Below are positions 39,701 to 54,099 of a stretch of DNA of 64,000 bases, piece after piece (the first letter of the stretch is position 1; each line of letters begins with the position of its first letter). The position numbers were made by a program, and so were the translations under genes. The DNA is from Doryteuthis pealeii. Lineage: Eukaryota > Mollusca > Cephalopoda > Myopsida > Loliginidae. A model generated the notes under the pieces. That model ran no database searches. It saw only the letters and a program-made list of their open reading frames with translations, and was not told the DNA's origin. The stretch lies in contig CM042141.1 in assembly GCA_023376005.1 (NCBI GenBank), forward strand, positions 99,734,712 through 99,798,711. Reading direction: 5' to 3'.

Positions 39701-42700
39701 TCTGACAGAAGGCAAAATTTGGCACTTTTCTACTATCGCGGGCTTAATATCTTGAGGTCCAATGAGGCAAAGGTTCCTGACATTTTACCTCAAAATGGTT
39801 GTGATTTTCGGCTTTTCCAGGCCAAAAAGCATGGGAAACCGTGCAGGAGGGTATGAAAAAAGGAAAAAGTTGATTTTTGAACAGGTCTAATATACATACA
39901 TACATACATACATGCATTAATAAAGATTGGGTGTATTTCTGTCTGTAACCAAAACTATGTCACAGTTTACGTCACAATGTTCTCAATGATTGCATAAGAC
40001 TTACACCATAAGTTTATTAATGAGTATTTAATTTATAGTGAAAATCATTAATACATAGAATAAAAATAACACTGTTATATACACTCAAAATTTGAGTAAG
40101 CAATTTTTTAAATTGTTTTTTTTATTTTTGTTCTCACCCTTTTTTTCCAGTAACAAGGGTTAAACTAAAAAATTTACAAGAAAATAAATACCTACAATTT
40201 TGTGTAAAATTTATGTGCAAAATATTCAAATTCATTCAAAATAATTATTAATTGATAGATGCATGCAACATTTTATTTGAGGGGGGGGGGGCAGGACTAA
40301 TTTTCCATTTCAAATTGTTTCATTTTTTTTTACTCTTTTAATAAATTTGTTGATTTTTCTTATTATACAAACCCTCTGACATTGAATTTTTTTTAACCCT
40401 CCCGCCCCAGGAATACCTTTCAAAATTAATTTTTACACTGCCTGGAGAGCATTCTTTTGCTAGTTTATATGATATTTTTAAAATCCATTTTAAACATCAG
40501 TTAAATTTAAAAGAAGAAGTTCAAAGGAAATTGTATATATGTCACCTCATGTTCATGTGATCCATTCCAAAAATATAATCGTATTTTTCAAAATCCTTTG
40601 GGTAATCTAAAAAAAAAAAAAAGGTTTTAATTTTGTGAAAATAGATTCCATTGCAATTAAATTATGTAAACTAAAAAAGACAAACGAGATAGAAAATATG
40701 AAAATTATAGAAAGAAACATTTTGATTTTAACCTGGCGTACGGCATGTCTGAAATCAATCCCATTTTCTTTCAACACTCTTAACGCTCTCTTGTCTGGCT
40801 GTTTTCCAACATGCCAATCACCAATGGCTGCACTATCAATTTCCCACTGAAAAAAACATGCAATCATTTTAAAGAATATTCTAAAAATACAACTTTAATA
40901 ACATATGATAATTTTAATGTGTTTTTACATTTAAATAATAATCTAAAATGAATGTAGTAATTATCTTCTAAAATGATTGTAATAAATAATAATCTAACAT
41001 TAATGTCATAAATAATAATCTTAAATGAATATAATATATAATAATACAAGATTAATATAGTGCTAAATATTTATAGTTCATTTAAATTAGAATTAAAAAA
41101 AAAAAACAGATGTTATATATAATAAAAGAAAAAAAAGTAATGAATTTATTCAGTCTTCACTGTGTTTACATGTAACTATAAAACATAAAACAATTTTGGG
41201 AAAGAAATGTAACTTTACCTTATCAGATGTGCCATTTTCTTTTACCAAATGTTCAAAAATGGCATGAGCTATTGGAGAACGGCAAATATTTCCTAGAAGA
41301 TATAAAATGTTATTTTATTATAAAATTGTTAAAACGTACAGAATGTGAGACGTTCTGATACCATTTAAATTCAAATATCATTTTAAGCTTATTAAATCCT
41401 CATGGACTTGACTACTGAATCAACCCATCGAATGAAACTGACTGATAAACATTTGAAAGCAATTCTCTTGATTGGATGTAACAATTCAAACCAAACACTG
41501 ACGATAGTTTGAAAGGCAAACTTCAGTTTCACAAATCTCACTAAACATTTCTGCTAATGTTGCATTCTTTGATAATGTTTGAAAAATAAATATGTTGGTT
41601 AAATTTGTTTTTGTGCATCTTATACCACACATCCATGAATATAACATGGAAAGATAAATTTTGTTTTACATCTTTTTCTCAGAACTTTCATTCTGGCTAG
41701 CAAGTATTGAACACAATAATAATGTGGCCGCACTCGTTATTTTTTTCAATCATCCGGCCCACTGTGAAAAAAGTTTGATGATCTCTGGTCTAGACAAGCA
41801 ATATCTCAAGAAAAAAACCTATATATTAATAGTCTTGTTCCTTTATTTTCTGATTGTTATCATCTTGTAACACCCTCTGGTTAAAAATGAGACTGTCCAA
41901 ATCATCCAAAATGAAATGTAAAATGTAAATCCTGATTATCTGGTGTCACTTATCCATGAATTCTTATTTCTTATGAGTGTCATCACCTCAGCTAAATAAT
42001 GGACCATTCCGTTTTTAATTTATTTTAGACACATGTGCAAATGGTTAAATAGGCCAATCATGGCCGTCCTAGAGGTCACATGAGGCTAGTTATAAAAGTA
42101 AGAACCACAATGGTTTGGTTTGGTTTGGTTTTGTTTTACGGCATATCAACCTCAGTGGGTCATTTAATGCCGATAAAGTTTTGAAATAAATCAATTCTTA
42201 ATGGACAATACAATTTTTTTTATGAATACATTTTTCTATTTAACCCATAGATGGGACCCTAACAGGTACTACCACTCTGGGTCAGAGTGGACCAGGGAGC
42301 AATGGTGATGAAGGGGTGCTCCACATTCCCCAAACCTCCAAAACTGGAATCTCACCATCAGATAGAGTTTAACGTCATTTCCAGGACATGTAGACCTGCA
42401 GCCACCGCCTTCTAGCACCCATATGATAAAAAGGGGTTGGGGCTTGCCATAAGGGCAATAGAGTTGGGAAAATCATATAGGTAACCACAATGGGTTGTTC
42501 TCCTTTTTTTGTGACTCTTGAAGAAGAAACTTTTAAATACAACATGAAATGGTAAGACATTACATTGTTACAAGCCCAATTTTCAAGAATTGAAGGAATC
42601 AAAGATGCTGATGGTACACATCCGGTGTCACTGACATATAAAAATCTAAAAGGACGCAGAAAAATTATATCCATGCATCTCAGTGTTTGTTTTTTTTTCT

Positions 42701-45700
42701 TCCCCCACCGTTTCCAGCTAACTGTAAATACATATCAATATTTTCTTGGACACGAATTACACTATATGTCATGGGGTACAAGGTAGGGGTTAGACGGCTT
42801 TAGTTGTTCATAGATAAAAACTCTACAATTTATTAATAAACTTTAGTTGGGACGCATCAAATTTCCCGTGGACTCATTCAAATCAAATCCGGGCATCCCA
42901 GGATGCACTAAATTAAAAAGCTATCAGCATCACTGAGGAATAAGTAAAAATGTGACGCAAAAATATGTCTCTGTGTTTCCATGCTTAAATAGAGACCTGA
43001 AAAAAAAAAAACCATTTCCGACCACCCTGGAGAATTTAAAAGTTCTATTTCTGCAGAAAGTACCACACATGCGTACTGTGCATCCGGTCTGTTTTTCTGT
43101 CTGCTTTTAATAATGATTATTCTGGCCTTGAGACACAACTGTGAATCTAAGCTTAGTAAATGTTTCTGTTGATAATGACTAATTGCACTAGGATTCCTTT
43201 TTTTTGAGAATAAATGTTTTGTTACCCGAATGCTATATGAAAACAATTGCAAGCACACAATAAGGTATATTTTTTCATTAATTATATATAAGAACTACCA
43301 ATTTGTCGTCTGCTCTTCATTTCAAAAACAATTTAAAATTAATTAAATAGATTATTTAAGGTCAAAGTTTTGTCTAAGTCGAAAAGTACTAACATAATGA
43401 GCACCAGTAAAAAAAAAAAAAGGCAAAATAATATTACACTTGTAATTTATATTTTAATGCATTTTAAACTATTTTTTTTGGTCAATTTTACTCATATATA
43501 TATATATATATATATTTTGCAGCAACTTTGGCAATGCCTAATTATAAAAATACAGTGATCCGAAAGTTTTGTCCCTCCTATATAAATTATATAGGAGTGA
43601 CATAATAAAATATTGTAAAACAATATATAGTGTATATTGTTTTACAATATTTTATTATTGTAACTTTTATTATTTTTTATTTTAATAATATCATTAATCA
43701 TAATATATAATAATAATAATATAATTTTGTTTTTCATTTCCAGCAACTTCTTTCATGTAATTATAGTTGATTAATTAGGAGTTATATTTTTAAAAGATCT
43801 TCCTTTTCAATCAAATGTTTCTGTTCTTTCTTCTCCAATTTCAAACAGTGTCAGAATATTGACATTTTTTAGCAGAATTCTCTATTAATGGTTCAGACTC
43901 TTATCTTTATAGAAAAATTTTTAATCGTTTTTTAACGATTCATTTTTTCAGATTTAATAAAATAAAATAGTGGAGGTGAGACCTCTTAAAAAATATTTTC
44001 CCTAATATATTTTAGGAAAAACTTATTTTAAACATAATTTCATCAACAGGTAAATAATTACCAAAATTTTCATGAAAATTTGACTTAGTTGATTTTTGAT
44101 AGAATAAAAAAAAAAGCCGGTAGTCATAACTTGTTTTTGGCTGTTAACTTTATTTCCATAAGCTGAAAATTTTTTTTTAAATCGTCAGGAGTTTTTTTTT
44201 AATCTTTCTTCTTTTAAATGGTCCAAAAATTTTCAAGATAATATTGACTTTTATGCAAGTTTCATCGTGTTAAATATAGGGGTGGGGGGTAAATTTGACA
44301 CATCAAATCAGAGGACCCTATATCCAAAAGTCTTGTCATCCCTATAATATATCATTAATCATTAGTTACCACGAATTTTCCTTGTGAAATTTACCCCCCC
44401 TATATTTAACACAAGGAAACTTGCATAAAGATTAATATTATCTTGTAATTTTTTGTCAATTCAAAAGAAGAATAGATAGATATGAAGATGGATAGTTTTG
44501 AATAAATAAATAAGAATCACGACAAATTTCTATAAATAAATAAGAATCCCGACAAAAAAAGGAAAGCCCCCCCCCCAATACATTTAACGCCCTAAGCTGG
44601 TTGTTTTCTTTCAAGTAACACCACCGCGACAACATAGCTGGGGTCATTATTTTAATAGTCACCGGGTAGCAATTTTTAAGACAGGGACCCACTTCCTTAT
44701 AAATTACCCATATTGTACTCTTTGCAGAGAACCATCCCGTCCTCCTGCCTCAAAAATCGCTAGACGGTGGCTGCTGAAAAAAAAAAACACCAGCAACGAT
44801 TGAAGTCCGTAGCCAAAGCGGTGTCACTGGCAAACAAAAAAACAACTTAGGGCGTTTTTCCCGAAAACCCAACCCCAACCTCTAACCCTAAACCCCCCAT
44901 AGTTAACATTAACAGTTTTATCAAAAAATTTGTGGGTTCTGTTTTTTCTGGGTCACCCTGTATACAGGGTGACCCAGAAAAAAAAACAGAGCCCAAATTA
45001 TTTATTTATTTTCCCATTAAACTAACCCCAACCCCAACCCTAAACCTAGTTTTTTTTTGCAAGTGACACCACTTCGGCGACAGACTTCAATCGTAGCTGG
45101 TGGTTTTTTTCCCAGCAGCCACCGGCTTAATTAGGAGTTATATTTTTAAAAGATCTTCTTTAATCAAATGCTTCTGTTCTTTCTTCTCCAATTTCGAACA
45201 CGATAGTTAAAAAATAAAATAATGCAGTTTTTTTTTTTGTGTATTGTAGAAATAATCAACGTTTACATTTCTGAATACTGAATATAAACAAATAAATTAA
45301 AATGAAAGCTTAAAAAAAGATGTTCATTCAAACCTGCTTCGGTTCATTTAATCTATTTCAATTATGTCACACGACATGTCTCTTTTTTTTTCCCCTTACA
45401 AATCATTTTACGAATATTTTTTATATTTAGAAAATGTATTAAAATTGTTTTATACAGCTTATTTTACTTTAAAAACAAAATTGTTCAACTTACCTAAACA
45501 AATAAAAAGTACCCGTTTCTTTTCTGACGCCATGTTGTTGTCTGTGAAAATGGAAGTTATCTCCCTTGAAGGTTTCTTTTCTATTTTTTATATTAGAAAA
45601 GCACCGGTATTAACTCTATGTGGTAGAGAAATTAGCAATTAATTTTGAACAATCGTTTTTTTTGGGTTTTTTTTTTTCTTGTCGAATTTTTATTTATCTT

Positions 45701-46198
45701 TTTACACAGATTTTAGCAAAAAAAAAAAAAATAAAATAAAAAATGGTTTGTGTGAATAATTGTAGAGGAAAAAATTATACATTTTTAAAATGAACGAATT
45801 TAATTGTATAGCATGGTCCAAAAGTCTTGTCATCCCCTACCAAAAATATAGCTAATTAATATAATTACATGAAATAAGCCATTTAAATTAAATAGGACAT
45901 TATGTATTTATGTATGTATGCATGTATGTTTGTTTGTTAGTAGTAGTAGTAGTAGTAGTAAAATAATAAAGTTGTTGGGGTGGCCTAAAGTCGGTATCAG
46001 CCAATCATCGAGGGAGTCTATCCCCTTTCACTAGCACTAGACCAAGGAGATTGTTTTAACGTCTGAGGTGGTGCGCCACACCTACCATCAGCAGATCCCT
46101 GTGCTACTCATACGCTGAGTTGGTGAGGGCCGGTATCGAACTAGGAACCTTGTGGTTTCTAGCCGACACTCTACTGACGGAGTTAACTCAGCCCTACA

Positions 46199-46243
<45 letters not shown>

Positions 46244-46771
46244 GCAGGCAGCAGCAATGATGTAACTCATTCATATACTTTAGAAAATGCACAGGGGGGT
46301 CAAATTCACTTGTTGCGGGGCCGATAAGGATGTCGACCCCACAAGACTTTTGAATAAGTGAAACGACTGGAGGCATGAAAGAGACAAAGGCAGAGGATTT
46401 AGATGGCAGGAAGTAACCAGGTGGTCAATTTATATCACGAGAATTGACAAAGGTAAATCGGCAAGTTGAGAGTTTTCGTCGTTCGAGGTTGTCCGCTCAA
46501 CGTTCGTCAGTCTTTCGTTAATCTGGGTGGATAGGTCGTCCGTTGTCGGATAGGCAGCTGGAATCCGGAATCGGGATACAGTGCGTCTACGGGTTTCGGT
46601 TGACGTCGTGGTCGGTGGTAACGGTCTCGGCTTGCGGTTGTATCGGCTGCGAGCCCCGGTCGTAGTCCCGTCGAGGACTGTTTTATTTTTTATGTTTTTT
46701 TTTTGTTGTTTTTTTTTTTATTTTTTTTTTTGTTTATTATCTTTTTTCTTTTTTGTTTTGTTTTATTTTTT

Positions 46772-46804
<33 letters not shown>

Positions 46805-49800
46805 TTTTTTTNGAGTTGCTATGATTTGGACAAATTCGGTATTTCAGTGTATTATTTACATGAAATGAACGTGGCTGACCAAAACATACGGCTTCCCTCA
46901 AGTTTTAAACAAACAAGGGAGGTTACTCTCATTTATGTGCTAATGTTCAGATTACCGAACAATTTACCTAAGAATGTTGTAATATTTTTAACTGTGAATA
47001 CATAAGTTGCTGGCAACCCCATAGGAGAGCCAAGTTGTCTATTTCATATGTGATCCTAACTTCACTGAGTTGACGTATTGTGTTTCCACTTACAATGTTT
47101 TCTGCACCCCATTGGTTTTCACACATAATTAGATGCGCAGAATGGAAAATCGATGTAACTGGTCGGAGCATCTTTATGACAAGTCAGGAGGTTAGTGGTC
47201 TTGTTAAACCTGCCGAAATTCTGCAATATAGGAGTTCATCAGTGATAGTCGGTAACCCCACCTGTTCGGGCCACCTCCTCTCAAATCGCTCTGTGTAATT
47301 TTAAAGAAATAGTTTCAGGAGCCATTTTATAATGGCAGGGAATACACAAAAGCTAATCGTACATGTATAGAATAAGGGATACTTATTCAATTGGAAATGG
47401 ATTGCTGCAGGTGTTGGCAATCCAACAATGAGAAACTCGTGTTAACAAATTAAAAGATTATTTTTATAGGATTATATTAATCCATTATTTGCCCTAAAAT
47501 TGTGCTATCAGCTACAAAAATTTTTTTTTCCAATTTCAAATTAGTTTATTAAAAAAACATAATTGAAAACTTGGTTAAGGAAACAGCTTTATAAATCTAT
47601 AACCTGAATTTCATATTAGTACTATAATGGAATGGATAGTCTGTTTCCTGATTAAATAATATTCTGGACAAAAAACCTTGAAAGAGGATACACGAGATCT
47701 CATGGGACTTGTAATCAACCTAGCAATTGACTTAATTACTCTGTTTCACCTTGTATCTCTTACTTAGTAAACCTTTTTTCCCTATCCTTAATACTCATTG
47801 TTGTTCTTTCCTATTATTCTTATTAACTTGATTACTCGAGTTACAACAGAAATTAACGATACAGAAAAGTTGAGTGAAATATCATTTGATGAAATTTTTA
47901 TGAGTTCAAAAGAATGGCAGTTACAAGTTCACATCGAATTCGAAGTTCGATGATATGCAATTTGCATTGCTTATTTTTACTAGTTTGATGGGATGACAGT
48001 GGAAGTCGACCTGGTGATATATTCGATCAAACTGATACTGACAAATCAGGGTAAGTTCTATTTTATTTAGACCAGTGGTTCCCAAAGTGAGCGGTTATCC
48101 GCCACACACACACACCTGGGGGCGATGAGGCAATAGGGGGTGGAACGAGGGGCGACAGGGTGGCATAAGGAGCGGTTAATAAATAACTTGTTTTTTTTAC
48201 AAAATCTAAAGGAAAAGTATATGTCATAAATTCAAGGTAAAGGAACACGTATTGCAGTTTACACAGAAATAAATTGGCATAACAATTATAAACTGTTATA
48301 TAGTAAGGTCACGTGAGTATTAGGAGGAGAGTCCGTTGTCTAAGTACTTCAGGTGAGTTTTTGCACAGAGTAATCTGTGTGTTCTTAAATAGTGGTTAGA
48401 ACCATCGCCACTGTTAAGGTACGGGGGAGATTGGGTCATTCCATTATTATATAAAATGAAATGCATAGTTTTTGTTACTTGTCTAAAAATCAGGGTAAAA
48501 AAACTTGAACGTTTGCTTGATGATTGTACACAACACATACAAAAAAATATAGTGTGTATGAGGTAGGCATTAAAATCCACTGGGAAACAAGGCGGGAATT
48601 AGGCTGAAAAAGTTTGGGAACCACTGATTTAGACTCACTTTAAGAAAACCATGTCATATTACACTGTCAAATTTTGTATTGTATAAATTTTATATTTGTC
48701 AAGTTTTGCAAATCTTCAATCAAATCTTTCAATTTCATTTTGTTTTTAAATTTGTTCTTCCCATCCCAAAAACTTTCTTTGATCAAATCCTACATGGATC
48801 AAAATAATCAATTCTAAATTTTATTCAAAATACTTTTTATCACAGAAATTAATCTTGTAAATATATAAAACACAAAAAAAAATCTTATTAAATATGGGAA
48901 TTTTTGATGCTCAAATTTATAAAAAATATTTTGTTATTTTTGCTTTCTGTGTTGTATTTATTTAAGTAGCAAAAATATGCACCCTCTGGGCTCAAGTATT
49001 TCAGTTTTAATATAATTAAATATCATATTGAATTAGAGAGGCTAATGAAATTAAATAAGAACACAAAAAAAGATTACACTTATTTGTACTTTATTCTAAT
49101 TGATTTCAATATAAGATTATACATAGGATTGCTTTTTATACATTTGAGAATAAACAATAATATTAGAAATCAAAAACACCAAGTAATTATTATTAACCCA
49201 TTATGCAAATTATTCACACCATAGACTATGTAAATTTTTCATTCTTAATGATATATAACACATCTCACACAATTTTAAACACATTAATAATATGGGCTGT
49301 TTTGAGGCAAATCTATCTCAACTAGACCTTATAGAGACATTATTAATAGATAAGATGATAATTAAGATCGAATAGTAATTATTTAATAACCATTGAGCAC
49401 ATAATGTATATATCTAAGGGACTTGTGACATTGGCAGTGATGTAGTTTTGGTTACAGACTGACATAGAATCTCCATTATAATAATAAGATGTATACTATT
49501 AACTAATCTTTAAAGAAATTATAAAAGTATATATGTATATGTTTTTTTTACAGAGTTATATCAGATCGAGAATTTAGAACATTGGCAACAAGACTGTATA
49601 ATCTTCCTTTAGATTTAGTCGTAAGTATATTTCTAACAATTTTATTGAATCTTACTAATGTCTGTTTGTACATAAATTTTATGCAGAATTTTTAACCAGA
49701 AATTTCTTTATTGAAAATTATTGATTGTGTCATATTATCAATTGTATGAGGAATATTGTTACTTGATCCTACTATTGTAGAAAGGAACACTAGACATGTT

Positions 49801-52800
49801 GGTCACAAAAAAAACACACTTGTACTTATTACAAGATTTATCTTTGAACTGGTCCCAATTATAGAAAATGTTAACTTGTGACTTGTCAGGATTTTAAAAC
49901 CTGATACATTCTCATAACAAATTGTAGGTTGGTTTAATTTAAATAAGACTGTTTCAGCAATCAGAGGCAGGCTTGGGATTGTAGCAGGCACTATTTATGA
50001 CACTGACACAAATTTGGTCAGTAGTTGAAAAGTCATTTGCCTGGGCAGGTGCTAACAGTCTGAGCGATTGGATTAACGTGTTGGTACAAAGTTCACAAAT
50101 TTGTGTAAGTTAAACAAATGTCACACATTGATGGAAACTCTTCCTGGATTTTAAGGAATTCCTGTCTCTTATACCAGCTTTCCTTGCCAATGAAGCTAAT
50201 TTGAAACCAATGGGGTGGCTGACATTGGCGGTTGTAAGGTCTCTAGTTCAATTCCTGACACTTGTATGGGCTGGGCACAAGGCTCCTTTTAATGTGGGCC
50301 CACCCGCAAGCCAAAGCTCATGGGTTAGGAAAGAACAAAAATGCGTTGATCCCTTCGGCCATTCCGCCTCAAGCGCTGGTAATAAACCCTGGGATCGACG
50401 CTATTAACGTAAAGATCCGGCTGTTTGGCCAGATTTACATGTTAATAACAGTTTTCCACAGTTTTTACTGTTAATTTTAAAATCTACACTACCTTCTAAA
50501 GATGATAGGCTATGCCTATCCATTATGTAACAAAGATTGAGCAGTAAACAAACAATAGAGGTGAGATAACATATTAGCAGACTTGATTTATCTGCAGGTT
50601 CAAGTCTTACTTGTCTACTTGATATTCTTTATATTCATTAGACAGTTGTTTTTTTTTCTTTTTTTCTTATTACAGACATTGTCTACCTTAGAAGCCAAGA
50701 TTATAAAAATGTTCTGAAAATTATGTTCAACCAGAAAAAGAATTTACCTGAAAAATGTCAGAGAGAAATACTATGAGACTAAAATGGTAGGAATATATTT
50801 TTTTCTTTATTTTTCTTTATTTTTTTTCTCTTTCATTTCTGTTTGTTTAATCGTGTCGGCTTCCATTATTCCAAGTATTTATAGTTCTCTTTTTCTCCCA
50901 GTCTCCTTATTTCTTCTTGATTTGGTAGTTCTATTCTTCTATTGTTTCTTTTTTTCCCTTTTTTTATCCTGAGTATGGCACACTTTTCATTGCTGAATTC
51001 CATACCTATGTCCTAGCTGTATATTCTAATGGTTTGTACAAGGGTCTGAAGTTCTTTTTCATTTTTGGCAAAAAGTTTTATATTATCCATATACATTAGA
51101 TGATTTATTTTCTTGAATTATTTTCAAAATCTCATTTCTTATTAATATACAGGTTGATTGTAAAGTAACTCCCTATTTTAAAGATCTTATAATTTATTTC
51201 TGAATCATTATTTTTACAAAAAAATGAATATGAGAAGAACACACATAACATGGAGTTTTATTTAAAATTCTATATGGGTACCAGCATTTGCCTCCAGCCT
51301 CTCAAGCCGTTTGGAAATCACATCAACTGATCTTCCAAGGAACTCTTGTGGAATGGGAGAAATAAATTCTCGTATTTGTCCTTCAAGTTCTTCCAAAGTT
51401 GTTGGTTTCATTTAGTAGACTTGGTCCTTCAACGACCCCAAAGAAAAAAGAACACAGGGTGTTAAATCAGGGCTTCTGGCCAATCATTCATGCGAACCAC
51501 ATCTACTCATCATCTCTTAGGAAATGGTGATTCAACCATTCACAAACAACAATAGCAAAATATGGAGGTGCCCAAACTTGCATAAAAATCAAGTCTTCAA
51601 TATTCTTCCAAATATTGACAGCTGGCAAAATTATAAATAGTTTAAAATAGGAGTTACTTTTCAATCACCCTGTATATCCAAGGTGTGTCAAAAAAAAGTA
51701 TCGAGATTTTTTTGTACTTTTTGACACACCTTGTATTCTGAAAAAAATTGAGGGATTCTGAAAAAATGAATGGAATGTTCAAAATTTTCAAAATACAAAG
51801 TGTGTCAAAAAGTACAAAAAATTTCAATACTTTTTTGACACACCTTGTATATTTAGCAACTCCTTGACACGAGTAGGATGTGACACAAGGTGCGACACAG
51901 TAGTCCATCGGCTGGGCACATCTCTTTGTCTTATCTCTGTATTGTCCCTCAATTGTGACAGACCCCCCCCCATCCAGTTGAGACAGTTCACAGGAGAATA
52001 AAAAAACAACAAGAGAACAGAACAACAACAAAAACAGAGAGGGTGAAATGTTTCAGACTGTTAGGGGGAATGTTTCTGCTCAGCTCTCAGCGATGGTGTT
52101 CTACTTGGGATCCTTCATGTTGTCATTGAGAGCCTTCATAGAACTTCAAACTGAACCCTTTATTTAATCCATTGGGGCAGATTGTTCTCATCCCATTAGC
52201 CATGATAAAATGTTGTGGATATAACAATAAAAATGAGGACAACAGTCCCAAAAATCTGAATAATACAAATTATCAAGCCTGATGTCAAAAATTCAGACAA
52301 AATAGGTTTTGTCTCAGATTTTTGTTTATTTTTTATGGATTCAAATAAAAATGATGGCGGAAATGTTTTCTAAGAGTGGTGAGTTTTGTATACTCTCTTT
52401 CCTTACTTTCTTACTTCTATTCTTCTAGCATCTCTTCTAGCGTCTGGACTTCATCTTGGGGACTTCGTGTCTGGTCTTCCATTGGGGATTTCTCTTTATC
52501 AGAAACCCTGTGTCATTGGTAGTTTTTAGATAATAACACAAGACTTTGATTTAACTTAGATCATATTTTATTCTGAAATCCCCACCAGACTACCTGCGCA
52601 GATTGAGTCGGCTGCGTGCATAACACGACTTACCACCGTCGTGGGTTTGGCCGATCTGACTAAAACTCTCTCTAATCTAAACCGGAAGAGGGTCTTCACC
52701 GATTCTCACGGTATCCACTGGAAGGATCAGGATCAGGTCAAGCCTTGTCATTCAATCCTTCAAGGCCGTGGGCTGCAACTTATAACAGCCATTTTGGTTT

Positions 52801-54060
52801 CTACACTACTGTACATAAATATTAGGAATCTAATAATTATGTAACAGTAAGTCCATTTTTTTACCAGTGATTGTATCATGAAACTTTCAGATCAAAATTC
52901 AGCCTATTGATACAGCCTCATATACACACAAAACATATATATATATATATATATATACACAGACAAACCCCTCATCTACGATTCCCTATCAACAGATTTT
53001 GGATACAACGGACAAAATCTACAGGGGGAAAAAAAAACAATTCCTAATAGTCAGCAATGTATTTCATTAGAGACTATGCAATCACTGCAGAAAAAAAAAT
53101 CCATTTCCATTATATACACAAGGTAAATAAACTTTAACATGTTGTAGTGTACATTTTGATATTTATAATAAATGTGATGTTATTGTATTTTTTAAAAAAC
53201 TGTATATATTAATATTATTCCCTTTGAAAGAGAGAGAGCACTATCGATACTATTCTATGTAAGTGTGTCATGCTGTATCTTGTAAGTACTGTATATATAT
53301 ATATATATCATTATACTAAAGCTGAGCAAATCTACTTTTGTCTCCTAAAGGCTTTTTTACTTTTTAGTTTAATGACAAAAATTATACTAAATTATTCCTG
53401 ACTTTTAGGATTGAGTTATATTTGAAAAAAATTCCATTTTAATTGGTTCTAATTAGTCATAATTTGGAATTAAGTAAAAAAAAAACTGACCAATCTCTTA
53501 CTTTACATTCTGTCTATCACTTTCTTCCCCTCTATGTATATCTTGATTACTTCCTCATTTTATATGTTTAGTTTCTCTGCGAGGGTAGAGAGAGAGAGAT
53601 GGGAGAATTTAAAATGTATTTCTATGTTAAATTTCATAAGTAGCAACCTGTAGCTTAAATTAGGTCAAACATTCCCTTTCTTAGAAATCTTACAAAATGA
53701 TTTTAATGTTTTGACTGGCTGTATTTATTTAAAAAAACAATTTAATTCGCTTTGCAAATTCACTTTTCGCTAATCTCAATTATCTACCCTTCATCAGTCT
53801 GTTTATTCAAAACATGGAACATATATTTGTATTTATAGAAGAGAAAGTGAGTTTGGTAATGAATTCAGGTGAAGGGAAAGTTTGTGAAGATTTATTTGGT
53901 CAGAGGATATCTATCATGGAAATCTATAAATACAAATGTATGTACCATGTTTTGAATAAACAGACTGATGAAGTTCCTGCTTAAAGCGGAACAAAATATA
54001 TCTCTCCTACATCTACTTGTTTGATTTATTATTTTTGGTCCATTTTTCCTTTTTCCTTAC

Positions 54061-54099
<39 letters not shown>

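Noticed and set aside
46703..47005. 100-residue ORF with poly-F start
   Set aside because: The first third is a T homopolymer with an N; only the later part is protein-like and is recorded as unassigned.
48065..48160. Promoter or CpG element
   Set aside because: The GC-rich stretch is the start of a hAT element with an 8-bp duplication.
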